From assembly GCA_031277855.1 (NCBI GenBank), contig JAITLO010000019.1, positions 1 through 64,000 on the forward strand: 64,000 bases of DNA. Direction: 5' to 3'. A program made the position numbers and the translations under genes. Shown here piece after piece: positions 10,275 to 19,709 of the stretch. Source of the stretch: Acidovorax sp. (GTDB lineage Bacteria; Pseudomonadota; Gammaproteobacteria; Burkholderiales; Burkholderiaceae_C). Under the pieces are notes generated by a model. It made no database searches. It was not told where the DNA came from and worked only from the letters and a program-made list of their open reading frames with translations. Position 1 is the stretch's first letter; each line of letters begins with the position of its first letter.

Positions 10275-10370
10275 ACATGGGCGCAGATAAAGACAGCAGG
10301 TTCACCATGGCGTGGACCAAGGGTTTTGGTTAGTTTTCAGATTGGTTCCTATTAAAAGGAGAACAAGGCG

Positions 10371-11363
10371 ATGATGAAGGTGTGGGCAGTGGTTTTGGTG
10401 GCAGCGTTGGCCGTGGTGCATCCCGATGCAGAAGCCAAGCGCATGGGTGGTGGCAGCTCCGTGGGGCGCCAGTCCAGCAATGTGACGCAGCGCGAAGCCG
10501 CTCCGCGTCCGGCACAGGCGCCTGCGCAACAGCAGCAAGCAGCCAAGCCCGCCACACCTGCACAGGCAGCGCCTGCGGCGCAGCCCAAAAAGCCCTGGGG
10601 TGCCATGCTCGGCGGCCTGGCTGCTGGCCTGGGCCTGGCCTGGCTGGCCCATTCGCTGGGCTTTGGTGAAGCCTTTGCCAATATGCTGATGTTTGGCCTG
10701 CTGGCCATGGTCGTCATGGTGGTTATCGGCATGGTGATGCGTGCCCGCAACAAGCCCAAGGCCGCAGCGGCTGCGGCATCGCCTTTTGCCTTCCAGGGCG
10801 CTGGTGCGCCCGTGCCGCCCCCCGCTCCGAACGAGGTGGTGCAGCCGCGCCAATACAACCCCGAGAAGGTGGGCAATGACGCCTCGGCCCGTCCCTGGGA
10901 GCAAGACCATGTGCCCGCTGGCGGCTCCATGATCGGCTCCGGTCTGGCCGGTGGTGGCATTCCCGCTGGCTGGAGCGTGCCCGATGGTTTTGACGCCGAA
11001 GGTTTTCTGGCGGCTGCCAAGCGCAACTTCATCAGCCTGCAAGCGGCCTGGGACAAGGGCGATGTGGCCACGCTGCGCGCCATGATGACGGATGAGATGC
11101 TCAGCGAAATCAAGACCCAGCTGCAAGAGCGCGAAGGCCAAAGCGGCGGCGCGGCCAACCAGACGGATGTGGTCATGATCGAAGCCCAACTGCTGGGCAT
11201 CGAAGACCTGGGCCGCGGCTATATGGCCAGCGTGGAGTTCTCGGGCATGATCCGCGAAGACGCCTCGGCAGGCCCCAGCCCCTTCCGTGAGGTCTGGAAC
11301 ATGACCAAGCCCAAGGACAACTCCAGCGGCTGGCTGGTGGCCGGTTTGCAGGCCTTGCAATAA
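10371..11363 (+). CDS. Tim44-like domain protein
   Basis: A 330-residue protein with an N-terminal signal or anchor segment (residues 1-22), a Pro/Ala/Gln-rich linker, a hydrophobic hairpin at about 78-125 containing two membrane segments, and a C-terminal Tim44-like domain (about 200-330). Bacterial Tim44-like proteins are membrane-associated and poorly characterised; mitochondrial Tim44 tethers the import motor. The start has AAAAGGAG upstream; a second ATG follows immediately. It lies between ubiE and ubiJ, suggesting co-expression with quinone biosynthesis, but a role there is only inference. Confidence 0.85.
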   Translation: MMKVWAVVLVAALAVVHPDAEAKRMGGGSSVGRQSSNVTQREAAPRPAQAPAQQQQAAKPATPAQAAPAAQPKKPWGAMLGGLAAGLGLAWLAHSLGFGEAFANMLMFGLLAMVVMVVIGMVMRARNKPKAAAAAASPFAFQGAGAPVPPPAPNEVVQPRQYNPEKVGNDASARPWEQDHVPAGGSMIGSGLAGGGIPAGWSVPDGFDAEGFLAAAKRNFISLQAAWDKGDVATLRAMMTDEMLSEIKTQLQEREGQSGGAANQTDVVMIEAQLLGIEDLGRGYMASVEFSGMIREDASAGPSPFREVWNMTKPKDNSSGWLVAGLQALQ

Positions 11364-11365
11364 AG

Positions 11366-11456
11366 CCTGGCGGCACCTGGCTGGCGCCCGCCTGGGCGCA
11401 AAGCAGCCGTCTCCCTCCAAAGGGAAGCGGTATAGCCGCACAGAGGGTGCTGCATT
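11366..11456 (-). repeat. R1-like degenerate repeat, copy h
   Basis: A diverged R1-like sequence in reverse orientation between the Tim44-like gene and ubiJ. On the minus strand it reads GCACCCTCTGTGCGG, then CCGCTTCCC and GGGAGACGGC. The stem GCGG/CCGC is kept. It is the only copy oriented against the upstream gene. Confidence 0.5.
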
Positions 11457-11475
11457 TCAGGAATAATTGGGGACT

Positions 11476-12060
11476 ATGGCAACACAGTCCCCTTTTTCTT
11501 TTCTCAACGGCCTGGCCGAGCGCGTGGTGCAGACCGTGCAGCCGCCCCAGTGGCTGGTGCATGAAACCCAGCAGCGTGTCGTGCTCTTTCTCAACCATGT
11601 GCTGATGCAGGAAAAGGCGGCCATGGAGCGCCTGGTACGCCAAAAAGGCCGGGTGGCACGGGTGCAATGGCGCAGCTTCAATATGGCGCTGTTGATCACG
11701 CCGGCCGGTCTGTTCAATCTGGCGCCTGAAGGCGCAGCCCCCGATCTGCAACTGGAAATCGCCGACAGCAACCCGCTGGCGCTGGCCCAGAACGCGCTGC
11801 GCGGTGACAAGCCCGCCATCCGCATCGAAGGCGATGTGCAACTGGCGGCCGACATCCACTGGCTGGTGGACAACGTGCAGTGGGATGTGGAAGAGGATCT
11901 GGCCCGCGTCATCGGTGATGCACCGGCCCACATGATTGGCAGCGCAGCGCGCAAGCTGGCCCAGGGCCTGCGCCAGTTTGTGGGTGCCCGCATGGGCGGC
12001 CAACAGGCAGCCGGCAATGCGCCGGTGGTGGTGGACTCCGAGACCCGTCCGCCGCAATGA
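11476..12060 (+). CDS. ubiJ: ubiJ, ubiquinone biosynthesis accessory factor (SCP2 domain)
   Basis: A 194-residue protein with an SCP2 sterol-carrier-like domain. It matches UbiJ in size, in the pattern of an N-terminal lipid-binding domain plus a C-terminal helical region ([21 protein letters not shown]), and in position directly before ubiB. UbiJ binds isoprenoid intermediates and, with UbiK, organises the aerobic ubiquinone biosynthesis complex in the cytosol. The ATG at 11476 is taken instead of a TTG three codons upstream. Its stop overlaps the ubiB start (ATGA), so translation is probably coupled. Confidence 0.85.
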   Translation: MATQSPFSFLNGLAERVVQTVQPPQWLVHETQQRVVLFLNHVLMQEKAAMERLVRQKGRVARVQWRSFNMALLITPAGLFNLAPEGAAPDLQLEIADSNPLALAQNALRGDKPAIRIEGDVQLAADIHWLVDNVQWDVEEDLARVIGDAPAHMIGSAARKLAQGLRQFVGARMGGQQAAGNAPVVVDSETRPPQ

Positions 12061-13625
12061 GCAAGCTGTTTCGAGGCGTCACCATCATCTGGGTGGTGTT
12101 GCGGTACGGGCTGGACGAGCTGGTGCTCTCCGGCTTTGACCATCCCTGGTTGCGTCTGCTGCGCCGTGTGCTCACCCTGGGCCGCAAGCTGGACAAGCCG
12201 CGCGGCGTGCGCCTGCGCCTGGCGCTGGAAGAGTTGGGGCCGATTTTTGTCAAATTCGGCCAGGTACTGTCCACCCGCAGCGATCTGATGCCCCCCGACG
12301 TGGCCGAGGAACTGGCCAAGCTGCAGGACCGCGTGCCGCCATTCGATCCACAGATTGCGGTGGAGACGATTGAGCGCGCGTTTCGCAAGCCCCTGGACCA
12401 GATCTTCGTCAGCTTTGAGCGCGAGCCCGTGGCCAGTGCCTCCATCGCCCAGGTGCACTTTGCCGTGGTGCGTGACCGTGACGGCAAAGAACGCGAGGTG
12501 GCCGTCAAGGTCTTGCGCCCGGGCATGAAGCGCGTGATCGACAAAGACGTGGCCCTGATGCACATGATGGCCAACTGGGTGGACCGGCTCTCGGCGGAAG
12601 GCAAGCGCCTCAAGCCGCGCCAGGTGGTGGCCGAGTTCGACAACTATCTGCACGATGAGCTGGACCTGATCCGCGAAGCCTCGAACGCGGCCCAGCTGCG
12701 CCGCAATATGGATGGCCTGGACCTGGTGCTGATCCCCGAGGTGTTCTGGGATTTCTGCCGCACCGATGTGATGGTGATGCAGCGCATGAAGGGCGTGCCC
12801 ATCAACCAGATCGAGCGCTTGCGCGAGGCCGGGGTGGACATCCCCAAGCTGGCGCGCGACGGGGTGACCATTTTCTTCACCCAGGTGTTCCGCGACGGTT
12901 TTTTCCACGCCGATATGCACCCGGGCAACATCATGGTCAGCCTGGAGCCCGAAACCTTTGGCCGCTATATCTCGCTGGACTTCGGCATCGTCGGCACGCT
13001 GACCGAGTTCGACAAGGAATACCTGGCGCAAAACTTCACGGCCTTTTTCCGCCGTGACTACAAGCGCGTGGCCGAGCTGCACATCGAAAGCGGCTGGGTG
13101 CCTCCCGAAACCCGCGTCAACGAGCTGGAAGCCGCCATCCGCGCGGTCTGCGAGCCCTATTTCGACCGGCCGCTGGCCGAAATCTCTCTGGGCATGGTGT
13201 TGATGCGCCTGTTCCAGACCTCGCGCCGTTTCCAGGTGGAAATCCAGCCCCAGTTGGTGCTGCTGCAAAAAACGCTGCTGAATATCGAAGGCCTGGGTCG
13301 CCAGCTCGATCCCAATCTCGACCTCTGGAGCACGGCCAAGCCCTTCCTGGAGAAGTGGATGCTGGACCAGATGGGCCCGCAGCGCCTGTGGCGCGAGCTC
13401 AAGGCCGAGGCACCGCGCTACGCCAAGCTGCTGCCCGAGCTGCCACGCCTGTTCTACGACTATCTGCAGCACCGTGGTCATGGCGACCCGCAAGTCCTGC
13501 GTGATTTGGTAGCCGAGCAAAAACGCACCAACCGCCTGTTGCAGACCCTGATCTACGGCGCCCTGGGTTTTGTGCTGGGCCTGGTGCTGGTGCGCATCTT
13601 GCTCGCGACAGGTCTGATTTTTTAA
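12057..13625 (+). CDS. ubiB: ubiB, ubiquinone biosynthesis kinase-like protein
   Basis: A 522-residue member of the ABC1/ADCK/UbiB atypical kinase family, needed for ubiquinone synthesis, probably through ATPase activity that extracts lipid intermediates from the membrane. The family KxGQ motif (K66-F-G-Q69), the Ala-containing nucleotide loop [11 protein letters not shown] near residue 122, and the catalytic region [11 protein letters not shown] with DFGIVG are visible. The C terminus ends in two hydrophobic helices (about 495-520) that anchor it in the inner membrane. It overlaps ubiJ by four bases. Confidence 0.95.
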   Translation: MSKLFRGVTIIWVVLRYGLDELVLSGFDHPWLRLLRRVLTLGRKLDKPRGVRLRLALEELGPIFVKFGQVLSTRSDLMPPDVAEELAKLQDRVPPFDPQIAVETIERAFRKPLDQIFVSFEREPVASASIAQVHFAVVRDRDGKEREVAVKVLRPGMKRVIDKDVALMHMMANWVDRLSAEGKRLKPRQVVAEFDNYLHDELDLIREASNAAQLRRNMDGLDLVLIPEVFWDFCRTDVMVMQRMKGVPINQIERLREAGVDIPKLARDGVTIFFTQVFRDGFFHADMHPGNIMVSLEPETFGRYISLDFGIVGTLTEFDKEYLAQNFTAFFRRDYKRVAELHIESGWVPPETRVNELEAAIRAVCEPYFDRPLAEISLGMVLMRLFQTSRRFQVEIQPQLVLLQKTLLNIEGLGRQLDPNLDLWSTAKPFLEKWMLDQMGPQRLWRELKAEAPRYAKLLPELPRLFYDYLQHRGHGDPQVLRDLVAEQKRTNRLLQTLIYGALGFVLGLVLVRILLATGLIF

Positions 13626-13661
13626 ACCCAACCCCCCATTTTTTCTGCGAGAGGATCAGCC

Positions 13662-15125
13662 ATGCTGCTCTTTATGGTGATTGCCTACCTCTTGGTCACC
13701 ATCGGTATTGGCCTGTGGGCGGCCAAACGGGTGAAGAACACGGCGGACTTCGCCGTGGCGGGTCGCCACTTGCCGATGTACATGATCATCACGCTCACCT
13801 TCGCCACCTGGTTTGGCTCCGAGATCGTGCTGGGCGTGCCCGCCAAGTTCATCGAGGGTGGCTTGCACGCCGTGGTGGAAGACCCGTTTGGCGCAGGCAT
13901 GTGTCTGATCCTGGTGGGCATGTTCTTCGCCGGCAAGCTCTACCGCATGACCTTGCTGACCATCAGCGATTACTACCGCGGCCGCTTTGGGCGGGGCATT
14001 GAGCTGATCTGCTCGCTGATCATCATGCTCAGCTACCTGGGCTGGGTATCTGCCCAGGTCACGGCTTTGGGCCTGGTGTTCAATCTGCTCTCGGGCGGTG
14101 CCATCACCATTCCCTGGGGCATGACCATTGGCGTGCTGTCGATCCTGATCTACACGCTGTGGGGAGGCATGTGGTCGGTGGCGGTGACCGACTTCATCCA
14201 GATGATCATCCTGGTGGTGGGCCTGGTGGTGCTGGCGTACTTTGCGGCCGACATGGCCGGCGGCGCCGACAAGGTGATTGATCTGGCTACCAGCCGTGAT
14301 CTGTTCAAGTTCTGGCCCGAGCCCAGCTGGCACGAGATGCTGTTCTTCTTTGGTGCAGCCATCACCATGATGCTGGGCTCCATTCCCCAGCAGGACGTGT
14401 TCCAGCGGGTGATGTCGGCCAACAGCGAAAAAGCCGCCACCCGCGGCACCATCATCGGCGGCACGGCCTATATCTTGTTCGCCTTTGTGCCCATGTTTCT
14501 GGTGGCCAGTGCGCTCATCATCATGCCCAGCGAGACCGCGGCCCTGCTGGCCGATGACCCGCAAAAAGTGCTGCCCACGCTGGTGATGGAGAAGATGCCG
14601 CTGGCCATGCAGGTGCTGTTCTTTGGTGCGCTGCTGTCGGCCATCAAGTCCTGCGCCTCGGCCACCTTGCTGGCACCCAGTGTGACCTTTACCGAAAACA
14701 TCTGGCGCCAGCTGCGCCCCAGGACCAGCGACCGTGAAAACCTGCTGACCATGCGCATCAGCGTGCTGGTGTTTGCCGTCTGTGTGCTGGCCTACTCCAT
14801 CCTGATGGAAGGCACGCCCATTTATGAGCTGGTGTCCAGTGCCTACCAGGTGCCCCTGGTGGGCGCCTTCACTCCGCTGATTTTTGGTCTGTACTGGAAG
14901 CGTGCCAGCACCCAGGGCGCATTTGCCGCCGTGGTGCTGGGCATTGGTGTGTGGGGGCTGTTCATGATGGTGCCGGGCTGGGCCGAGGTCTTCCCGCAGC
15001 AACTGGCCGGTCTGCTGGCCGCCATCTTCGGCATGGTGGCGGGCTCGCTGCTGCCACAATGGGTGAACAACCGCCGCGACCAGGTGGTGCACTACACCTC
15101 TGACACGGGTATGACCCCTGCTTGA
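13662..15125 (+). CDS. sodium:solute symporter (SSS) family protein
   Basis: A 487-residue integral membrane protein with about 13 hydrophobic segments, typical of sodium/solute symporters. Family features include the start LVTIGIGLWAAKRVKNTADFAVAGRHLP, with the common (D)F-AGR motif near residue 35, and TLWGGMWSVAVTDFIQ near residue 165. The substrate cannot be read from sequence; relatives take up proline, pantothenate, acetate or other organic acids. AGGA precedes the ATG. It follows ubiB by 36 bp but has no obvious functional link to it. Confidence 0.85.
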   Translation: MLLFMVIAYLLVTIGIGLWAAKRVKNTADFAVAGRHLPMYMIITLTFATWFGSEIVLGVPAKFIEGGLHAVVEDPFGAGMCLILVGMFFAGKLYRMTLLTISDYYRGRFGRGIELICSLIIMLSYLGWVSAQVTALGLVFNLLSGGAITIPWGMTIGVLSILIYTLWGGMWSVAVTDFIQMIILVVGLVVLAYFAADMAGGADKVIDLATSRDLFKFWPEPSWHEMLFFFGAAITMMLGSIPQQDVFQRVMSANSEKAATRGTIIGGTAYILFAFVPMFLVASALIIMPSETAALLADDPQKVLPTLVMEKMPLAMQVLFFGALLSAIKSCASATLLAPSVTFTENIWRQLRPRTSDRENLLTMRISVLVFAVCVLAYSILMEGTPIYELVSSAYQVPLVGAFTPLIFGLYWKRASTQGAFAAVVLGIGVWGLFMMVPGWAEVFPQQLAGLLAAIFGMVAGSLLPQWVNNRRDQVVHYTSDTGMTPA

Positions 15126-15266
15126 ATGCAGCCCGGCAGCACCGCTGCGCGGCCAGGCGATGCCGTGCAGTGGTGTAGGGCGCTGATGGGGATTGGCCAT
15201 GCCAGGGGCGGCGGCTGCGCGGCTGCCTATAATTAAAGGTTTTGCGATCTCCTTTTCTTTCGCCCT

Positions 15267-15551
15267 ATGCCTATCTACGCATACATGTGTGGCGCCTGTG
15301 GCCACGCCAAAGATGTGCTGCAAAAGCTGTCCGATGCGCCGCTGACGGCCTGCCCGGCCTGCGGCGCAGCCGCATTTGCCAAGCAGCTCACTGCACCAGG
15401 CTTTCAGCTCAAGGGTACGGGCTGGTATGCCACCGACTTTAAGGGCGCAGCCAGCAGCGCAGCGCCTGCCAAGCCGGCGGAAGCCGCTGCCCCCGCCTGT
15501 GGTGCAGCGAGCGCCTGCGGCGCTGCGGGTTGCGCCGCAGCGGAGGTGTAA
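15267..15551 (+). CDS. FmdB family zinc-ribbon regulatory protein
   Basis: A 94-residue protein with the FmdB-type zinc ribbon: MPIYAYMC, then cysteine pairs C8/C11 and C29/C32. The conserved FQLKGTGWYATDF segment follows. The C-terminal 35 residues are Ala/Pro/Cys rich and add further cysteines. Members are thought to be regulators or small metal-binding proteins of uncertain function. The stop is followed after five bases by the DUF502 gene, an arrangement with aspS downstream that is common in Burkholderiales. Confidence 0.85.
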   Translation: MPIYAYMCGACGHAKDVLQKLSDAPLTACPACGAAAFAKQLTAPGFQLKGTGWYATDFKGAASSAAPAKPAEAAAPACGAASACGAAGCAAAEV

Positions 15552-15556
15552 AGCCC

Positions 15557-16183
15557 ATGGCCGCCTTGCGCAAGTGGCTGTTCAGCGGGCTGCTGGTGAT
15601 TGTTCCCGGCGTCATCACGGCCTGGGTGCTGAACTGGATCGTCAGCACGCTGGACCAGACGCTGCAAATCCTGCCCGAAGCCTGGCAGCCCGACCGTCTG
15701 CTGGGTGTGCATATTCCCGGTTTTGGCGTGCTGCTGACCCTGGCCATCTTGTTGGTGGTGGGGGCTGTGGCCAGCAATTTCATCGGCCGCAAGCTGGTGA
15801 GCTGGGGCGATGCGGTGATCACCCGCATCCCGGTGGTACGCTCCATCTACTCCAGCGTCAAACAGGTGTCGGACACGGTGTTTTCCGACAGCGGCAACGC
15901 CTTTCGCACTGCGGTGCTGGTGCAGTGGCCGCGTGAAGGCGTCTGGACCGTGGCCTTCATCACCGGCAACCCTTCGGGGGAAGTGGAAAGCTATCTGCGT
16001 GACGAATATGTCAGCGTGTTCGTGCCGACCACGCCCAACCCCACGGGCGGCTACTTTGTGCTGATGCGCAAAAGCGATTGTGTGGAACTGGAAATGAGCG
16101 TGGATGCCGCGCTCAAGTACATCGTCTCCATGGGGGTCGTGGCTCCGCCACCGCTGCCCGTGCCCGACGAACCCAACCGATAA
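15557..16183 (+). CDS. DUF502 membrane protein
   Basis: A 208-residue inner-membrane protein with two clear hydrophobic segments (about residues 8-30 and 55-80), followed by the DUF502 domain, including IPVVRSIYSSVKQV near residue 94. The role is unknown. The ATG at 15557 has GGAGG within the end of the fmdB gene and is preferred to an upstream GTG overlapping fmdB. It lies 42 bp upstream of aspS and probably belongs to one transcript with fmdB and aspS. Confidence 0.85.
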   Translation: MAALRKWLFSGLLVIVPGVITAWVLNWIVSTLDQTLQILPEAWQPDRLLGVHIPGFGVLLTLAILLVVGAVASNFIGRKLVSWGDAVITRIPVVRSIYSSVKQVSDTVFSDSGNAFRTAVLVQWPREGVWTVAFITGNPSGEVESYLRDEYVSVFVPTTPNPTGGYFVLMRKSDCVELEMSVDAALKYIVSMGVVAPPPLPVPDEPNR

Positions 16184-16225
16184 ACAACCCAAGCGCGCTC
16201 CACAGGAGCGCAGGAAGATAAACCG

Positions 16226-18034
16226 ATGGCCATGCGCTCTGAATACTGCGGTCTTGTGACCGAGGCCCTGATGGGGCAAACCGTGACCCTGTGCGGCTGG
16301 GTGAACCGCCGCCGTGACCATGGTGGTGTGATCTTCATCGACCTGCGCGACCGCGAAGGCTATGTGCAGGTGGTGTGCGACCCCGACCGTGCCGAGATGT
16401 TCAAGACGGCCGAAGGCATTCGCAACGAGTTCTGCGTGCAGATCAAGGGTCTGGTGCGCGCACGTCCCGCCGGCACCACCAACGACAAGCTCAAGAGCGG
16501 CCAGATCGAAGTGCTGTGCCATGAGCTGACCGTGCTGAACGCCTCCGTCACCCCGCCGTTCCAGCTGGACGACGAGAACCTGTCGGAAACCGTGCGCCTC
16601 ACCAACCGCGTGCTGGACCTGCGCCGCCCGGTGATGCAGCGCAATATGATGCTGCGCTACAAGACGGCCATCCAGGTGCGCAACTTCCTGGACAAGCAAG
16701 GTTTCATCGACATCGAAACCCCCATGCTGGGCAAGTCCACCCCCGAAGGCGCCCGCGACTACCTGGTGCCCTCGCGCGTGCATGACGGCGAGTTCTTCGC
16801 TCTGCCCCAGTCGCCCCAGCTGTACAAGCAGATGCTGATGGTGGCTGGCTACGACCGCTACTACCAGATCACCAAGTGCTTCCGCGACGAAGACCTGCGC
16901 GCTGACCGCCAGCCCGAGTTCACCCAGATCGACTGCGAAACCTCCTTCCTGAACGAAGAAGAGATCCGCGCCATCTTCCAGCGCATGATCTGCGAAGTCT
17001 TCCAGACCCAGCTGAATGTGGATCTGGGCGAGTTCCCCATCATGACCTACCAGGACGCCGCCTTCCGCTTTGGTTCGGACAAGCCCGACCTGCGCGTCAA
17101 GCTGGAGTTCACCGAGCTGACCGACTGCATGAAGGACGTGGACTTCAAGGTCTTCTCCACCCCCGCCACCACCAAGGGCGGCCGTGTGGTGGCCTTGCGC
17201 GTGCCCGGCGGCGCCCAGATCTCGCGCGGCGAGATCGACAGCTACACCGAGTTCGTCAAGATCTATGGCGCCAAGGGCCTGGCCTGGATCAAGGTCAACG
17301 AAGTGGCCAAGGGCCGTGACGGTCTGCAGTCGCCCATCGTCAAGAACCTGCACGACGCAGCGATTGCCGAAATCCTCAAGCGCACCGGCGCACAGGACGG
17401 CGATCTGCTTTTCTTCGGCGCCGACAAGGAAAAAATCGTCAACGACTCCATCGGCGCACTGCGCCTGAAGGTGGGCCACAGCGAATTCGGCAAGCAGAGC
17501 GGCCTGTTCGAAGACCGCTGGGCACCGCTGTGGGGGGTGGACTTCCCCATGTTCGAATACGACGAGGAAAATGATCGCTGGGCCGCCGTGCACCACCCCT
17601 TCACCTCGCCCAAGGATGGCCACGAGGAACTGATGGCCACCGACCCGGCCAAGTGCATTGCCAAGGCCTACGACATGGTCTTGAACGGCTGGGAGCTGGG
17701 CGGCGGCTCGGTGCGTATCCACCGCGCCGATGTGCAGGCCAAGGTGTTTGAGGCCCTGAACATCAGCCCCGAACAGCAACGTGCCAAGTTCGGTTACCTG
17801 CTGGACGCGCTGCAATACGGCGCGCCTCCCCATGGTGGCCTGGCCTTCGGCCTGGACCGCTTGATCACGCTGATGACGGGTTCCGACTCCATCCGCGACG
17901 TGATCGCCTTCCCCAAGACCCAGCGCGCCCAGGACTTGCTGACGCAAGCGCCTTCGCCCGTGGACGAAAAGCAGCTGCGCGAGCTGCACATCCGCCTGCG
18001 CAACACGGCGGTGACTACCACCACGGCCGAGTAA
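16226..18034 (+). CDS. aspS: aspS, aspartyl-tRNA synthetase
   Basis: A 602-residue bacterial-type class II synthetase that charges tRNA-Asp in the cytoplasm. An OB-fold anticodon-binding domain occupies residues 1-110 ([23 protein letters not shown]). The catalytic core shows [11 protein letters not shown] near 195 and [18 protein letters not shown] in motif 2. A GAD insertion domain spans about 290-420, and motif 3 reads [10 protein letters not shown] near 535. Length fits bacterial AspRS. A strong terminator follows about 80 bp after the stop. Confidence 0.97.
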   Translation: MAMRSEYCGLVTEALMGQTVTLCGWVNRRRDHGGVIFIDLRDREGYVQVVCDPDRAEMFKTAEGIRNEFCVQIKGLVRARPAGTTNDKLKSGQIEVLCHELTVLNASVTPPFQLDDENLSETVRLTNRVLDLRRPVMQRNMMLRYKTAIQVRNFLDKQGFIDIETPMLGKSTPEGARDYLVPSRVHDGEFFALPQSPQLYKQMLMVAGYDRYYQITKCFRDEDLRADRQPEFTQIDCETSFLNEEEIRAIFQRMICEVFQTQLNVDLGEFPIMTYQDAAFRFGSDKPDLRVKLEFTELTDCMKDVDFKVFSTPATTKGGRVVALRVPGGAQISRGEIDSYTEFVKIYGAKGLAWIKVNEVAKGRDGLQSPIVKNLHDAAIAEILKRTGAQDGDLLFFGADKEKIVNDSIGALRLKVGHSEFGKQSGLFEDRWAPLWGVDFPMFEYDEENDRWAAVHHPFTSPKDGHEELMATDPAKCIAKAYDMVLNGWELGGGSVRIHRADVQAKVFEALNISPEQQRAKFGYLLDALQYGAPPHGGLAFGLDRLITLMTGSDSIRDVIAFPKTQRAQDLLTQAPSPVDEKQLRELHIRLRNTAVTTTTAE

Positions 18035-18112
18035 GCCCTGCATGCGTGGGGAGCAGGCTTGCATCCCACCACAGCACAGGCTTTGAACACTTTCTGGCCT
18101 GTGCGATAGTCC

Positions 18113-18149
18113 AACGCCATCCAGCCCCACGGCTGGGTGGCGTTTTTTC
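18113..18149 (+). terminator. intrinsic terminator after aspS
   Basis: Stem AACGCCA-CCAGCC pairs with GGCTGG-TGGCGTT (18113-18126 with 18131-18144, one mismatch) around a CCAC loop, followed by a T-rich tract. It ends the fmdB-DUF502-aspS transcript. Confidence 0.9.
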
Positions 18150-18234
18150 TTACTCTCTGTTTGGGAGCTGACAGTGCACAAGACATGGGGTTTTCAGCTT
18201 GAAATCCGATGGAGCCGCACGACACAAGGCATGG

Positions 18235-18254
18235 GTAGCTATGGTTTTTGATAT
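18235..18254 (+). repeat. R3 motif upstream of the lipoprotein gene
   Basis: GGTAGCTATGGTTTTTGATA, the same TAGCTATGGTTTT core seen at 8680-8695 and 23311-23326. Confidence 0.5.
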
Positions 18255-18258
18255 CCGG

Positions 18259-19095
18259 ATGAACCGTATGGTGCGTAGCGCACTGGGCTGGGTGGCCGTA
18301 TGTGGGGCCGTCTTCGCTGCCTTGGCACTGGCGGGCTGCGGCGAAAAACGCACCGAACTGGGCCAGGGCGGCTCGGAAATCACAGGCTCTGCCGGCCCGC
18401 AAGGCGCGCAGGACGCCGCCGCCTCGCTGGAGAAATGCCAGGCGCCGATTGCCACCGTGGCCCTGGTCGAGAACCCCGGCGGCTACGTCATGCCCTATGG
18501 CAATGGCCAACTGCCGCCATCGCCCGTGCCCCTGGTCAAGCTGCTGGCCCAGCAAAGCGGCTGCTTTCGCGTGGTGGACCGCCATGCCGGCCTGCAGGGC
18601 ACGCTGCGTGAAGGCCAGCTGCGCGACGCCGGTGTGCTGCGCCAGGGCGGCACGGTGCAAAAGGGCAAGGGCTATGAGGCGCAATACCAGCTGGTGCCCA
18701 GCCTGACCTTTAGCGAGCAGAACGCGGGCGGTGGCCTGTCCGGCATCATCGCCATGATCCCTGTGCTGCGCGATATTGCAGGGCTTGCCGGTCTGGTGGA
18801 GAACGTCAAGCTCAAGGAAGCGCAGACCGCGCTGTTTCTGACCGACACAGAAACCACGGAACAGGTGGCTGCAGCCACGGGCGCGGCCCGCACCACAGAC
18901 CTGGGTGTGGGTGGCCTGATCCTGGGTAAGCTGGGCGGCGGTGGCGGCGCGGGCTGGAGCAATACCAACGAAGGCAAGGTGATTGCCGCCGCATTTCTGA
19001 ACACGCACAACCAGCTGGTGCACCAGCTGCGGGCCTTGCAGGCCAAGACCCTGCCGCCGGCGGTGGCCACCCAGGCACCGGCTGCGCCACGCTGA
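18259..19095 (+). CDS. CsgG/HfaB-like outer-membrane lipoprotein (tentative)
   Basis: A 278-residue secreted lipoprotein. Residues 1-22 are a lipoprotein signal with lipobox LALAGC, then GEKRTELGQ. The body resembles CsgG/HfaB in layout: a stretch beginning IATVALVENPGGYVMP, then LLAQQSGCFRVVDRHAGL, similar to the CsgG segment ending LERQGL, then alternating hydrophobic and polar stretches and a Gly-rich region near 225. CsgG-type proteins form outer-membrane export channels or anchor surface structures. No curli or holdfast genes are nearby. The ATG at 18259 is chosen to place the signal peptide properly; 18268 is also possible, and 18241 falls inside an R3 motif. Function is tentative. Confidence 0.6.
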   Translation: MNRMVRSALGWVAVCGAVFAALALAGCGEKRTELGQGGSEITGSAGPQGAQDAAASLEKCQAPIATVALVENPGGYVMPYGNGQLPPSPVPLVKLLAQQSGCFRVVDRHAGLQGTLREGQLRDAGVLRQGGTVQKGKGYEAQYQLVPSLTFSEQNAGGGLSGIIAMIPVLRDIAGLAGLVENVKLKEAQTALFLTDTETTEQVAAATGAARTTDLGVGGLILGKLGGGGGAGWSNTNEGKVIAAAFLNTHNQLVHQLRALQAKTLPPAVATQAPAAPR

Positions 19096-19163
19096 GCAGA
19101 ACCCCCATGGGCTGGCGCCATCAGCGCTGACCCAGGGCAGGGCACAGGTTTTGTCACGCAGCC

Positions 19164-19709
19164 ATGGCAGCACGGCGCTACCATGGGGCCATGGTGAATG
19201 TGGATGTATCAGCCCAGGGCCTGTCTGCCGCAGTGGCGGCGGAGCCATGTTACAAAATCCCCGAATCGGTCTTGGTCATCATCTACCGTGCGGATGGTCA
19301 GGTGCTGCTGCTGCGCCGCAGCCAGCCCGCACCCGAGGGCCAGGATTTCTGGCAGGGCGTGACGGGCAGCAAAGACTTTGAGGGTGAGGACTGGCGTGCC
19401 ACCGCCTTGCGCGAGGTGGCCGAGGAAACCGGTATCGATGCCCTGGCACCGGGCTGCGTGCTGCAAGACTGGGAACTTGAGAACCGCTACACCATCTACC
19501 CACAATGGCTGCATCGCTATGCGCCCGGTGTATGGTGGAACACAGAGCGGGTGTTTGGCCTGCTGGTACCACCCCATACCGAAGTGGTGCTGAGCCCTAG
19601 AGAGCACACCGCCTTTGCCTGGCATGACTGGCGGGAAGCGGCCGACCGCTGCTACTCCCCCTCGAATGCCGAGGCCATTCTTCATCTGCCTTGCTATCTT
19701 CCCGCATGA
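19164..19709 (+). CDS. nudB: nudB, dihydroneopterin triphosphate diphosphatase (Nudix)
   Basis: A 181-residue Nudix hydrolase, likely the folate-pathway enzyme removing pyrophosphate from dihydroneopterin triphosphate. The Nudix helix is GEDWRATALREVAEETGI near residues 80-97, with WQGVTGS before it as in E. coli NudB, though the loop between the glycine and first glutamate is one residue longer than the canonical spacing. Synteny supports nudB: in E. coli it also lies after aspS. The start is uncertain (ATG at 19164 or 19191). The stop overlaps the next gene (ATGA). folE, an earlier enzyme of the same pathway, is 1.3 kb downstream. Confidence 0.8.
   Translation: MAARRYHGAMVNVDVSAQGLSAAVAAEPCYKIPESVLVIIYRADGQVLLLRRSQPAPEGQDFWQGVTGSKDFEGEDWRATALREVAEETGIDALAPGCVLQDWELENRYTIYPQWLHRYAPGVWWNTERVFGLLVPPHTEVVLSPREHTAFAWHDWREAADRCYSPSNAEAILHLPCYLPA

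Noticed and set aside
15404..18181. A 925-codon open frame antisense to aspS, DUF502 and fmdB
   Set aside because: It crosses three well-supported genes on the other strand and shows only shadow-frame composition.
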